Assembly (NCBI RefSeq): GCF_007786475.1
Contig: NZ_VNJJ01000001.1
Location: 434,001 to 498,000 of the forward strand
Direction of reading: 5' to 3'
DNA from: Cohnella terricola
GTDB taxonomy: Bacteria > Bacillota > Bacilli > Paenibacillales > Paenibacillaceae
Length of the DNA stretch: 64,000 bases
The notes under the pieces are model-generated. The model made no database searches. It was not told the DNA's origin and worked only from the letters and a program-made list of their open reading frames with translations. Below, one piece after another: positions 25,295 through 34,002 of this stretch (within the stretch, counting starts at the first letter, position 1; each line of letters begins with the position of its first letter). Made by a program: the position numbers and the translations under genes.

Positions 25295-27085
25295 ATGGCA
25301 GATCAACAGTTCAGATGGAAAGGCGAATTCCCGAAGATTGGAATCCGCCCCACAATTGACGGCCGTCGCAGAGGCGTTCGCGAGTCTCTGGAAGATCAGA
25401 CGATGAACATGGCGAAAGGCGTCGCCAAACTGCTTAGCGATAACCTCCGTTATCCGGACGGCTCACCCGTTCAGTGCGTCATCGCCGACTCAACGATCGG
25501 CGGAGTCGCTGAATCCGCGGCAGCCGCAAGCAAGTTCTCCAAAGAAAACGTTGGCGTCTCGATCACGGTTACGCCTTGCTGGTGTTACGGTACGGAAACG
25601 ATGGACATGGACCCTTCCATTCCGAAAGCGATCTGGGGCTTTAACGGGACGGAACGTCCGGGCGCCGTATACTTGGCGGCAGTGCTGTCCGCTCACGCTC
25701 AAAAAGGCTTGCCTGCCTTCGGTATCTATGGACACGACGTGCAAGACGCGGGTTCCACGGAAGTTCCGGAAGACGTTAGAGAAAAGCTGCTCGGCTTCGC
25801 TCGCGCGGGTCTCGCGGCTGCGATGATGAAGGGCAAATCTTACTTGGCGATGGGTTCCGTATCGATGGGCATCGCCGGTTCGATCGTAAGCGACAGCTTC
25901 TTCCAAGAGTATCTGGGCATGCGCACAGAATATATCGACATGAGCGAATTCGTTCGTCGCATAAACGAAAATATCTATGATCCGGTGGAATATGAGAAAG
26001 CGTTTGCATGGGTAAAGAAAAACTGCATCGAGGGTCCGGACATCAACGCGGAAAGCATCCAATCCAGCCGTGCTAAGAAGGATCAGGATTGGGAGACAGT
26101 CGTTAAGATGACGATCATCGCCCGCGACCTGATGATCGGAAATCCGCGCCTTGCCGAGCTCGGCTTCGGCGAAGAAGCTAACGGTCATAATGCGATCGTC
26201 TCCGGCTTCCAAGGCCAGCGCCAATGGACGGACCATTTCCCGAACGGCGACTTCATGGAGACGATCCTGAATTCCTCGTTCGACTGGAACGGTATTCGCT
26301 CGCCTTATATGGTTGCGACGGAGAACGACAGCTTAAATGGCGTGGTCATGCTATTCGGCCATCTGCTGACGAACACGGCGCAAATCTTCGCCGATGTTCG
26401 CACGTACTGGAGTCCCGAATCCGTTGAACGCGTCACGGGCCATAAGCTGACGGGCGAGGCGGCGAACGGAATTCTTCACTTGCTCAACTCAGGCTCCGCG
26501 ACGATGGACGGAACCGGAGAGCAGACGAAAGACGGCAAGCCGGTGATGAAGCCATTCTGGGAAATTACCGAAGAGGATGCCCAGAAGTGTCTGGACGCGA
26601 CCTCCTGGCGTCCGGCGAATGTCGAGTACTTCCGTGGGGGCGGATATTCCTCGGACTTCTTGACCCGGGGCGGCATGCCGCTGACGATGTCCCGCTTGAA
26701 CTTGGTCAAAGGCATCGGACCGGTATTGCAAATCGCGGAAGGTTATTCCGTCGATCTGCCGCCGGAAGTTCACGATACGCTGGACAAACGAACAGATCAG
26801 ACTTGGCCGACGACCTGGTTCGCGCCGGTTATTACGGGCAAAGGCGCTTTCAAGAACGTCTACGACGTCATGGACAACTGGGGAGCGAACCACGGCTCGA
26901 TCAGCTACGGTCATATCGGCGCGGACTTGATTACGCTCGCTTCGATCCTGCGCATCCCGGTCAGCATGCACAACGTACCGGAAGAAAAAGTGTTCCGTCC
27001 GCGCGCATGGGGACTGTTCGGCACGGATAATCCAGAGAGCGCCGACTACCGCGCTTGCCAAAACTTCGGACCTCTATACAAATAA
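25295..27085 (+). CDS. fucI: L-fucose isomerase
   Basis: A 596-residue ketol isomerase converting L-fucose to L-fuculose (and often D-arabinose to D-ribulose). The N-terminus ([21 protein letters not shown]) and the C-terminal blocks ([19 protein letters not shown]) are family hallmarks, and the length is typical. GGAGGC lies 11 nt before the ATG. It is the first gene of a four-gene operon and acts in the cytosol as a manganese enzyme (family knowledge). Confidence 0.96.
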   Translation: MADQQFRWKGEFPKIGIRPTIDGRRRGVRESLEDQTMNMAKGVAKLLSDNLRYPDGSPVQCVIADSTIGGVAESAAAASKFSKENVGVSITVTPCWCYGTETMDMDPSIPKAIWGFNGTERPGAVYLAAVLSAHAQKGLPAFGIYGHDVQDAGSTEVPEDVREKLLGFARAGLAAAMMKGKSYLAMGSVSMGIAGSIVSDSFFQEYLGMRTEYIDMSEFVRRINENIYDPVEYEKAFAWVKKNCIEGPDINAESIQSSRAKKDQDWETVVKMTIIARDLMIGNPRLAELGFGEEANGHNAIVSGFQGQRQWTDHFPNGDFMETILNSSFDWNGIRSPYMVATENDSLNGVVMLFGHLLTNTAQIFADVRTYWSPESVERVTGHKLTGEAANGILHLLNSGSATMDGTGEQTKDGKPVMKPFWEITEEDAQKCLDATSWRPANVEYFRGGGYSSDFLTRGGMPLTMSRLNLVKGIGPVLQIAEGYSVDLPPEVHDTLDKRTDQTWPTTWFAPVITGKGAFKNVYDVMDNWGANHGSISYGHIGADLITLASILRIPVSMHNVPEEKVFRPRAWGLFGTDNPESADYRACQNFGPLYK

Positions 27086-27100
27086 GAACGGAGAAGATCG

Positions 27101-27757
27101 ATGAGCAGCCAAGATATTCGTCTGGAACTATGCAAATACGCGCAGAAAACGGTCGCCAACAAGCTTGTGGTTGGACCGGGAGGCAACTTGAGCGCACGTT
27201 ACGAAGGCAAAATGTATCTATCCCCAAGCGGATTCGCTTTGGATGAAATCAAGCCGGAGCAATGGGTAGAAGTGGACATCGAGACTGGCGACATTACCGA
27301 TATCGGCCTCCGTCCGTCGTCCGAAGTGCTGATGCATCTATACGCTTACCGTCAAAACCCGAACATCGGCGCGATGGTGCACACGCATCCGCCATATTGC
27401 ATCGCTTTTACGTTAGTCGAGAAGGATTTGCCGATCATGTTTCCGGATCAAGCCGCTCTTGTCGGCAAAACCGTGTACGTCGATTACGTGCTGCCGACGA
27501 CCGACAAGCTCGCCGACGCCGTCGTCGAGAAGATCGAGCATTCCTCGATTCTTCTCGGGAACCACGGATTGGTCACGACCGGACGCAATCTGCGCGAAGC
27601 ATACTACCGTACGGAAGTCGTGGAGGAAAGCGCGAAGATTTTCCTGATCGCCAAAGCGATCAAAGAACCGAAGGTATTGACCAAGGAAGAATTCGAAGAG
27701 ATCGCCTCGCTGGAAAGCGAAGCTTATCGTATTCAGTTGCTGCAGAAGATGAAGTAA
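27101..27757 (+). CDS. fucA: Class II aldolase, probable L-fuculose-1-phosphate aldolase
   Basis: A 218-residue zinc-dependent aldolase. GPGGNLSAR is the phosphate-binding turn, and MVHTHPPY and GNHGLVTTG supply zinc-binding histidines. The length fits FucA (about 215) rather than RhaD (about 270). It would cleave L-fuculose 1-phosphate to dihydroxyacetone phosphate and L-lactaldehyde. It lies 15 nt after fucI. Confidence 0.88.
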   Translation: MSSQDIRLELCKYAQKTVANKLVVGPGGNLSARYEGKMYLSPSGFALDEIKPEQWVEVDIETGDITDIGLRPSSEVLMHLYAYRQNPNIGAMVHTHPPYCIAFTLVEKDLPIMFPDQAALVGKTVYVDYVLPTTDKLADAVVEKIEHSSILLGNHGLVTTGRNLREAYYRTEVVEESAKIFLIAKAIKEPKVLTKEEFEEIASLESEAYRIQLLQKMK

Positions 27758-27789
27758 GAACGTCACTACTCATGGGGGAGGGATAAGCG

Positions 27790-29283
27790 TTGACAACGAA
27801 AGCGACCGTGCTCGCATTCGATATGGGTGCGAGCAGCGGCAGAGCTTTGATCGGAAAGCTGACGTCCGAACCCGATGGCAAGCGAAGGCTGGATGTGTCG
27901 GAGATTCACCGTTTTCCCAACCATGCGATACAGATCGGCAACCATCTGCATTGGGATACGTTAAGATTGCTTCACGAGATGAAAAAAGGGATTCGATACG
28001 CCTTCCAACAAGGATACGAGCCGACGACTTTCGGGATCGATACTTGGGGCGTCGACTTCGGCCTGTTGGATGCGAACGGTGAATTGATCGGAAACCCTTA
28101 TCATTACCGGGACCCGCAGACGGAAGGGCTGATCGAGGAAGTCGGCAACCTGATCGGGCAAGAGGTTTTGTTTAAGCAAAGCGGCCTGCAGTTTATGCCC
28201 TTTAATACGCTATACCAACTGTATGCGATGAAAAAGGCGGCTTCTCCGAAGCTGGACATCGCTCAGACGCTGCTGCTGACGCCGGATTTGCTCGCTTATT
28301 TGCTTACGGGCGTCAAATCGTGCGAGTTCACAATGGCAACCACGACTCAGCTATTCCATCCCGAGACGCAAGCTTGGAACACGGAGCTGATGGAGCGGCT
28401 CGGCATCCCTTCGCGACTTTTCTTGGAGCCGGTGCATTCGGGAACGATTCTCGGACCGCTTGCGCCGGAAGTGGCGTCGGAGTTGGGTGTTCCGGCGATG
28501 CAAGCCGTATCCGTCGGAACGCACGATACGGAATCGGCCATCGCCGCCGTTCCAGCAGGCGACGAACCTTTTGCTTTCCTCGTATGCGGAACATGGTCGC
28601 TGCTGGGAACGGAGATGAACGCGCCGCTGCTCACGCCCGAGACGCTCGAGCTCGAGTTCTCCAACGAAGGCGGCGTCGGCGGGACGTACCAGTTGCTCAA
28701 AAATATCATGGGCTTGTGGCTGTTGCAGGAATGCAAGCGGGAATGGGACGAACAAGGCAAGGAGATCGGATTCCCCGATCTTGTGCGCTTAGCCGAGCAG
28801 GCCGAACCTTTCCGCAGCCTCGTCCATCCGGACGATCCGAGGTTTTTCTCGCCGGGTGGCATGGCGGATAAGATTCGCGCTTTCTGCGCGGAGACGAACC
28901 AGCCGATCCCGCAATCGGAAGGCGAGATCGTCCGCTGCATTCTGGAGAGCTTGGCCTTGCGTTATCGCCAAGCGTTAGAACAAGCGGAGAAGCTGACGAA
29001 TCGAACTTACGGCGGATTGCATATGGTTGGAGGCGGCATTCAGAACCGTCTGCTTTGCCAGTTTGCCGCTAACGCGCTGGGCAAGCCGGTGTGGGCGGGA
29101 CCAGTCGAAGCTAGTGCGATCGGCAATATGCTCATGCAGCTCGTAGCGCTCGGAGAATGCAAAGATTTGCGCGAAGCCCGCAAGCTTGTCGCAGAATCAT
29201 TTCCGATTGACGTTTATGAGCCGGATCTTGAGTCGGATTGGACTACGGCTTACGAGACTTTTATCGGCTACGGAAGAGTATAA
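27790..29283 (+). CDS. FGGY-family sugar kinase, rhamnulokinase-like, probable L-fuculokinase
   Basis: A 497-residue kinase of the FGGY family, closest in motifs to RhaB (DMGASSGRALIG at 11-22; FGIDTWGVDFGLLD at about 81-94). In this operon it most likely phosphorylates L-fuculose; rhamnulose is the alternative. The start is the TTG at 27790, about 8 nt after GGGGGAGG; no ATG fits as well. Confidence 0.88.
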   Translation: MTTKATVLAFDMGASSGRALIGKLTSEPDGKRRLDVSEIHRFPNHAIQIGNHLHWDTLRLLHEMKKGIRYAFQQGYEPTTFGIDTWGVDFGLLDANGELIGNPYHYRDPQTEGLIEEVGNLIGQEVLFKQSGLQFMPFNTLYQLYAMKKAASPKLDIAQTLLLTPDLLAYLLTGVKSCEFTMATTTQLFHPETQAWNTELMERLGIPSRLFLEPVHSGTILGPLAPEVASELGVPAMQAVSVGTHDTESAIAAVPAGDEPFAFLVCGTWSLLGTEMNAPLLTPETLELEFSNEGGVGGTYQLLKNIMGLWLLQECKREWDEQGKEIGFPDLVRLAEQAEPFRSLVHPDDPRFFSPGGMADKIRAFCAETNQPIPQSEGEIVRCILESLALRYRQALEQAEKLTNRTYGGLHMVGGGIQNRLLCQFAANALGKPVWAGPVEASAIGNMLMQLVALGECKDLREARKLVAESFPIDVYEPDLESDWTTAYETFIGYGRV

Positions 29284-29306
29284 GGGGCCATGAAGGAGAA
29301 CGGCAT

Positions 29307-29738
29307 ATGCTAAAAGGAATCTCGAAATTGATCTCGCCGGAATTATTGAAAATTCTGATGGAGATGGGCCATAGCGATGAAATTGTCATCGCTGACGGCA
29401 ATTTCCCGGCTGCCAGCCATGCGCAAAGACTGATCCGCGCTGACGGTCACGGTGCTCCCGAGTTGCTCGATGCCATCCTACGGCTATTCCCGCTCGATCA
29501 ATACGTGGACAGGCCGGTGTCGCTCATGCAAGTGATGCCTGGCGACACCGTCGAAACGCCGATCTGGAATACGTACGGCGAGATTATCGAAGCGCGAACG
29601 GGTCTAGCCGCGCCCTTCGAGGAAGTCGAACGATTCGCTTTCTATGAGCGGGCCAAAAAAGCATACGCGATCGTCGCCACGGGCGAGAGCGCGCTGTATG
29701 CGAACGTCATTCTTAAGAAGGGCGTCATAACGGAATAA
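29307..29738 (+). CDS. fucU: L-fucose mutarotase (FucU/RbsD family)
   Basis: A 143-residue protein that interconverts the alpha and beta anomers of L-fucose. It has the FucU opening LKGISKLISPELLKILMEMGHSDEIVIADGNFP with the catalytic-region histidine, and the conserved FYERAKKAYAIVATGE. AAGGAG precedes the ATG at 29307. Its presence is the best argument that the operon handles fucose rather than rhamnose. Confidence 0.93.
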   Translation: MLKGISKLISPELLKILMEMGHSDEIVIADGNFPAASHAQRLIRADGHGAPELLDAILRLFPLDQYVDRPVSLMQVMPGDTVETPIWNTYGEIIEARTGLAAPFEEVERFAFYERAKKAYAIVATGESALYANVILKKGVITE

Positions 29739-29744
29739 CCGCAG

Positions 29745-29786
29745 TTAAATCCCGCTTTCTCCTAGATGGAGAAGCGGGATTTAACG
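29745..29786 (+). terminator. Terminator of the fucose operon
   Basis: GTTAAATCCCGCTTTCTCC pairs with GGAGAAGCGGGATTTAAC around a 5-nt loop, followed by GTTTAAT. Confidence 0.85.
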
Positions 29787-29807
29787 TTTAATAGATGAGG
29801 TAGGTCT

Positions 29808-29856
29808 TGCATTCTCACAATATACCGTCTAAAATACTGAATTAACGTTCAGTATT
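29808..29856 (+). promoter_or_regulatory. Promoter and TetR-type operator
   Basis: TTGCAT (29808-29813), a 16-nt spacer and TAAAAT (29830-29835). AATACTGAA (29833-29841) and TTCAGTATT (29848-29856) are perfect 9-bp arms starting in the -10, the size expected for a TetR dimer. Confidence 0.7.
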
Positions 29857-29876
29857 CAGATCGGAGGCAAAGCCGC

Positions 29877-30485
29877 ATGAACAAAAAGAAGCTTCAAAGC
29901 GAACAAACGAAAAAACGCGTCGCGGACGCCGCAAAAGCGCTGTTCGTTCAGAAGGGATACAAGGCGACTTCGATCGAAGACATCGTGAAGGCGACGGGAA
30001 GCAGCGCGGGGAACATCTATTATCATTTTAAGAGCAAGGAAGGCTTGTTTCTTTATCTATTGAGCGAATGGGACCGGGAATGGGAACAAAAATGGCAGGA
30101 TAGAGAAAGTTTATTCCCGACAACCAAAGATAAGCTGTATGGCATGGCTGAGCAATTAGTGCTCGACAATCTTAATCACCCTCTGACCAAAGCGGCCGAC
30201 GAGTTTTACAACTACTCGGAGAAGGCCGGCGATGTGGAAGAACGAATGGCGGAAATGATGGCGGGGTACCTTAGCTTTAATCGGAAGTTGCTTCAGCAAG
30301 GAATCGACAACGGCGAATTTGACCGTACGGACGTCGACAAACTCGCGATCGTTCTGGACAGTCTAATTATCGGGCTCAGCCAGCATTCGCGGAAAATGAA
30401 CCAAGAAGAAGCGCTGACGCTGTACAGGTTTGCGGTTGACGTGTTCCTTAATGGTATTGCCATAAACCGGGACGCGCCGCGATAG
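29877..30485 (+). CDS. TetR-family transcriptional regulator
   Basis: A 202-residue repressor. The N-terminal helix-turn-helix (about 10-56) includes IVKATGSSAGNIYYHFKSKEGLF; the C-terminal part is an all-helical ligand domain. TCGGAGG precedes the ATG. A half-match of its own operator lies in front of the next gene, an MFS exporter, so it probably senses a drug or metabolite and controls efflux. Confidence 0.92.
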   Translation: MNKKKLQSEQTKKRVADAAKALFVQKGYKATSIEDIVKATGSSAGNIYYHFKSKEGLFLYLLSEWDREWEQKWQDRESLFPTTKDKLYGMAEQLVLDNLNHPLTKAADEFYNYSEKAGDVEERMAEMMAGYLSFNRKLLQQGIDNGEFDRTDVDKLAIVLDSLIIGLSQHSRKMNQEEALTLYRFAVDVFLNGIAINRDAPR

Positions 30486-30538
30486 CGGCAGGTTGCCCAC
30501 CTGGCATCCTTTCCGTTTGAGGTGTCGTTTTTAACGTC

Positions 30539-30566
30539 TTGATATAGAATGAACATTCAGTATAAA
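30539..30566 (+). promoter_or_regulatory. Promoter of the MFS gene with operator-like sequence
   Basis: TTGATA (30539-30544), a 16-nt spacer and TATAAA (30561-30566). GAATGAACATTC is a small palindrome in the spacer, and TTCAGTAT continues as in the TetR operator at 29848. Confidence 0.6.
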
Positions 30567-30584
30567 AGCACGGGGGACTCATAA

Positions 30585-31799
30585 ATGGCATTACTTCTTA
30601 GAAACCGCGGAGCTGTCTTGCTCTTGATGTTTAATATTTTTCTAGTATTTACGGGTGTCGGCCTGGTCATTCCGGTCATGCCCAAGTATATGACGGAACT
30701 GCATATTAGCGGCAGCATCGTAGGTTTGCTCGTCGCGGCGTTCTCTATTACGCAGCTCTTGTTCTCACCGATGGCGGGAAGACTGTCCGACACGATGGGC
30801 CGGAAGAAGCTCATCGTTGCGGGCATGATCGTGTTCGCCTTTTCCGAATGGCTGTTCGGGGCAGCCAGCTCGTCCGTACTGCTGTTCGCGGCAAGGATGC
30901 TCGGAGGAATCGGAGCGGCGTTAATTATGCCGGCGGTTATGGCTTACGCAGCGGACGTGACCACGAACGAGGAGAGAGCGGCCGGCATGGGCTTCATTAA
31001 CGCGGCGATCACGACGGGGTTCATAATCGGTCCCGGCATCGGTGGTTTTATCGCCGGATTCGGCGTACGCGTGCCGTTCTATGCGGCTGCCGTCGCCGGC
31101 CTGGCCGCGGCCGCGATTACCGCATTCGTACTGCCAGAATCGCGGCCGGCTGAGAAGCTGCAACGCAAGGACGCCATTCCAGCGAAGAAACAAAGCCTTT
31201 TCGAGCAGCTTCGCAATTCGTACCGACAGCCTTATTTTCTAAGCTTGATTATTGTGTTCGTCATGTCGTTCGGCCTTGCGAATTATGAGACGGTCTTTGG
31301 GTTGTTCGTCGACCATAAATTCGGCTTTACGCCGAGGGACATCGCGTTTATTATCACGTTCGGATCGATCGCGGGGGCGGTCGTTCAGGCGACCGTGTTC
31401 GGGTGGATGCTGAATCGGTTCGGAGAGAAGCGGGTCATCTCCGTCTGTTTGTTCATGGCGGGTATATTCATTCTGTTAACTTTGTTTGTGAGCCAATACT
31501 GGCTGATCTTCGCCGTGACATTTATCGTATTTCTCTCGATCGATATTTTGCGCCCCGCGATCAGCACGCAAATGTCGATGGTGGCCGAGGAGCAGCAAGG
31601 TTACGTCGCGGGCCTGAATTCGGCCTTTACGAGTCTGGGGAATATTGCGGGTCCGGTGGCGGCGGGAATATTGTTCGATGTGAATATTAATTCTCCGTAT
31701 GTCCTCGCGTTCCTTATTCTGATGGGAAGCTTCGCCTTATCGCTCAGGGCGGGGCGGGACCGGGGGAGTTCCCGAACGCATGCCGCAAGCAGGGAATAA
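30585..31799 (+). CDS. MFS drug-efflux-type transporter
   Basis: A 404-residue major facilitator with about 12 membrane helices. The motif-A loop reads GRLSDTMGRKKLI (residues about 66-78), and the motif-C-type GIGGFIAGFG stretch near helix 5 is usual for proton-driven antiporters of the Bmr/TetA class. It carries the TetR-like operator half in its promoter. The substrate is unknown. Confidence 0.9.
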   Translation: MALLLRNRGAVLLLMFNIFLVFTGVGLVIPVMPKYMTELHISGSIVGLLVAAFSITQLLFSPMAGRLSDTMGRKKLIVAGMIVFAFSEWLFGAASSSVLLFAARMLGGIGAALIMPAVMAYAADVTTNEERAAGMGFINAAITTGFIIGPGIGGFIAGFGVRVPFYAAAVAGLAAAAITAFVLPESRPAEKLQRKDAIPAKKQSLFEQLRNSYRQPYFLSLIIVFVMSFGLANYETVFGLFVDHKFGFTPRDIAFIITFGSIAGAVVQATVFGWMLNRFGEKRVISVCLFMAGIFILLTLFVSQYWLIFAVTFIVFLSIDILRPAISTQMSMVAEEQQGYVAGLNSAFTSLGNIAGPVAAGILFDVNINSPYVLAFLILMGSFALSLRAGRDRGSSRTHAASRE

Positions 31800-31872
31800 T
31801 CGCCATAACCTATCATTCTTGTTAAGATGAAATCAGGAATGATTCCAATACCGTTTCGGGAGATGTCCGAGA

Positions 31873-32820
31873 ATGAAGCTCGATCGGCTATTATCTATCG
31901 TGATTTTATTGGTGAACAGAAGAAGGGTTCAGGCCAAGGAGCTCGCGGATCGTTTCGAAGTGTCGGTGCGCACGATCTATCGCGACATCGAGGCGATCAA
32001 CCAAGCGGGCATCCCGGTCGTGACATTCCAAGGCGCCAGCGGCGGCATCGGATTAACGGAAGGATACAGGCTGGACCGCAACGTGCTGACCGACGACGAG
32101 CTGATCGAGATCGTGAACGCTTTGCAAAGCGTGGCGACGATCTATCCGGAAGGAAACGGCAAGAACCTGCTGGAGAAAATGAACAGCATCGTTCCGCAAG
32201 CGGAATCGGAACGGTTCCGTTCGCGCACGCGGCAGTTTATCGTCGATTTTTCCCCATGGGGCAGGCGGGGGACGCTGGAGGAAAAGCTAGAACTGATCAA
32301 GCGGGCCGTGGAGGACGAAGTCGAAGTCAGCTTTACTTATTGCAGTGCAGATGGCAAAGTGACCGAACGTTCCGTGGAGCCTTACACGCTCGTATTGAAA
32401 AAACAAACGTGGTATTTATACGCCTATTGTCTGGAACGGCGAGATTTCCGCTTGTTCAAGCTGATTAGGATGAAGGAAGTCAAAGCGACCGGGCGAGCGT
32501 TCGCTCGGCGTTGCATCGATCTGGAGTCCATTCCGTGGAACCGCGAGTGGTTCGCGCCGGAGAAAACGGAATCGGTGAAGCTGTTGTTTCATCCGAGAGC
32601 CAAACATCTGGCCGAAGAATGGTTCGGGGCGGAACATCTGATTCCGGAGGAGAGAGGGTATGTCGTGTCGGCCGATTTTCCCGAGGATCGGTGGCTGTAC
32701 GGTTTTATTCTCGGCTTCGGGCCGGATGCAGAAGTGCTGGAGCCAGAGCGGATCAGGGAGAAGATTAAACAAATGGCGCTGGATGTTTATCGAAAATACG
32801 CTTCGCCGCCGCAAACCTGA
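31873..32820 (+). CDS. YafY-type regulator with HTH and WYL domains
   Basis: A 315-residue protein: DeoR-like helix-turn-helix (1-60; AKELADRFEVSVRTIYRDIEAIN) and WYL domain (about 135-215; QTWYLYAYCLERRDFRLFKLIRM), then the C-terminal WCX region. Such proteins sense ligands or nucleic acid. It lies just upstream of an effector-binding-domain protein, which it may control. Confidence 0.9.
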   Translation: MKLDRLLSIVILLVNRRRVQAKELADRFEVSVRTIYRDIEAINQAGIPVVTFQGASGGIGLTEGYRLDRNVLTDDELIEIVNALQSVATIYPEGNGKNLLEKMNSIVPQAESERFRSRTRQFIVDFSPWGRRGTLEEKLELIKRAVEDEVEVSFTYCSADGKVTERSVEPYTLVLKKQTWYLYAYCLERRDFRLFKLIRMKEVKATGRAFARRCIDLESIPWNREWFAPEKTESVKLLFHPRAKHLAEEWFGAEHLIPEERGYVVSADFPEDRWLYGFILGFGPDAEVLEPERIREKIKQMALDVYRKYASPPQT

Positions 32821-32882
32821 CAATCCGTTGTCAGGTTCCTCGTCGTATAGTGAAGATTAATACGATTAGGAGTGAGAATAGG

Positions 32883-33422
32883 ATGCAAAATGAAGCGTTA
32901 TGCCAAAGCTGCGAGATGCCGAGTTCGTACGCTATGATTCGATTGGACGAGCTCACGCTCGTCGGAATCGCGGCAAGAACGTCGAACGGCTTGGAAATGA
33001 GCGGCAACGGCAAGATTGGCGGGCTATGGGACAGATTTTGGAAGGAAGGCGCCGATCGGACGATTCCGTCCGACGGTTCGGGTCAGCAGCCGATCTACGG
33101 ATGTTATTGCGAGTATGAGGACGGGGCTTCGGGGAGTTATACGATTCTGATCGGGAACAAGGTCACGGAGATCGATGACCGGCTGCATTCCGGGCTCGAA
33201 TCTAAGGTGATACCGGCTTCGGACTATGCCGTGTTTAAGACGAGACGGGGTCCGATCGCGACCGTTGTCTTGGAAACGTGGCAGGAAATATGGCGATTGT
33301 CCGCCGATTCGAAAATTCAGAGAACCTTTACCGGCGATTTCGAGTTTTACGACGAGAGAAGCGCGGATCCTGACAATACGCAAGTCGAGATTTACGTTGC
33401 GGTGAAATCCAACAATCTATAG
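32883..33422 (+). CDS. GyrI-like effector-binding domain protein with N-terminal half zinc ribbon
   Basis: A 179-residue protein. CQSCEMP near the N-terminus resembles the start of a small zinc ribbon that is often fused to such proteins. The rest (about 20-179) looks like the AraC-effector-binding/GyrI fold (GLWDRFWKEG, IYGCYCEYEDG, YAVFKTRRGPI). It probably binds a small molecule. AGGAGTGAG precedes the ATG at 32883; the frame is open 11 codons further up. Confidence 0.75.
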   Translation: MQNEALCQSCEMPSSYAMIRLDELTLVGIAARTSNGLEMSGNGKIGGLWDRFWKEGADRTIPSDGSGQQPIYGCYCEYEDGASGSYTILIGNKVTEIDDRLHSGLESKVIPASDYAVFKTRRGPIATVVLETWQEIWRLSADSKIQRTFTGDFEFYDERSADPDNTQVEIYVAVKSNNL

Positions 33423-33516
33423 TTGGCATTCGGTTATCTTTTTTTGACAGAGGTCGGTAGGTATTTCCAATCGGGCGTCGAAATTACTTGAGAGCCAATC
33501 TCGAGGAGGAAATGCG

Positions 33517-33924
33517 ATGGAAAACCAGCCGATCTTTAAAGATCATAATTTCACGATTACGAAAGAACTTTTCATAACCGGCAATATGCGTTTTGCCATA
33601 CAGCATTTGGTTTCGATCAAGCTAGTGAAAACAAAGAGAACCATTCCGTACACGCTGCTCGTCATAGAAGCGCTACTAATTGCAACTGGATTCATTTGGG
33701 ATTTCAAGTTCCATTCTCTTGTGTCGCTTCTCGGGATATTGGGAGTCGTGGCTAACGCGCTTCTCTATATTTTCATCAAACCGGTTCACAAGCTGACGTT
33801 GGTGTTTTCCTCCGGAGAAAAAGAAATCGTCGGGGTGACCGACTATGCGTATCTCGAGGGACTAGCCAACGCGTTCAGCCGTTCGATCGTGGAGACGAAA
33901 CAGAGAAGCATGATGATCGGCTAG
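33517..33924 (+). CDS. Small membrane protein of unknown function
   Basis: A 135-residue protein with two hydrophobic segments (about 46-62 and 66-87) flanked by hydrophilic ends. The pattern (short N-terminal strand region, two helices, C-terminal LVFSSGEKEIVGV) resembles the DUF6232-type families, but I cannot name a function. GAGGAGGAA is a strong ribosome binding site. Confidence 0.7.
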   Translation: MENQPIFKDHNFTITKELFITGNMRFAIQHLVSIKLVKTKRTIPYTLLVIEALLIATGFIWDFKFHSLVSLLGILGVVANALLYIFIKPVHKLTLVFSSGEKEIVGVTDYAYLEGLANAFSRSIVETKQRSMMIG

Positions 33925-33943
33925 CCGAAGCCGCGCGATAAAC

Positions 33944-33987
33944 AAAGACCTCAGTTCTCCCGAGAAATCGGAAGGATTGAGGTCTTT
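33944..33987. terminator. Bidirectional terminator
   Basis: AAAGACCTCA (33944-33953) pairs with TGAGGTCTTT (33978-33987), with a further inner stem. It separates the converging genes on either side. Confidence 0.8.
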
Positions 33988-34002
33988 CGCTTTACTTCAC
34001 TG

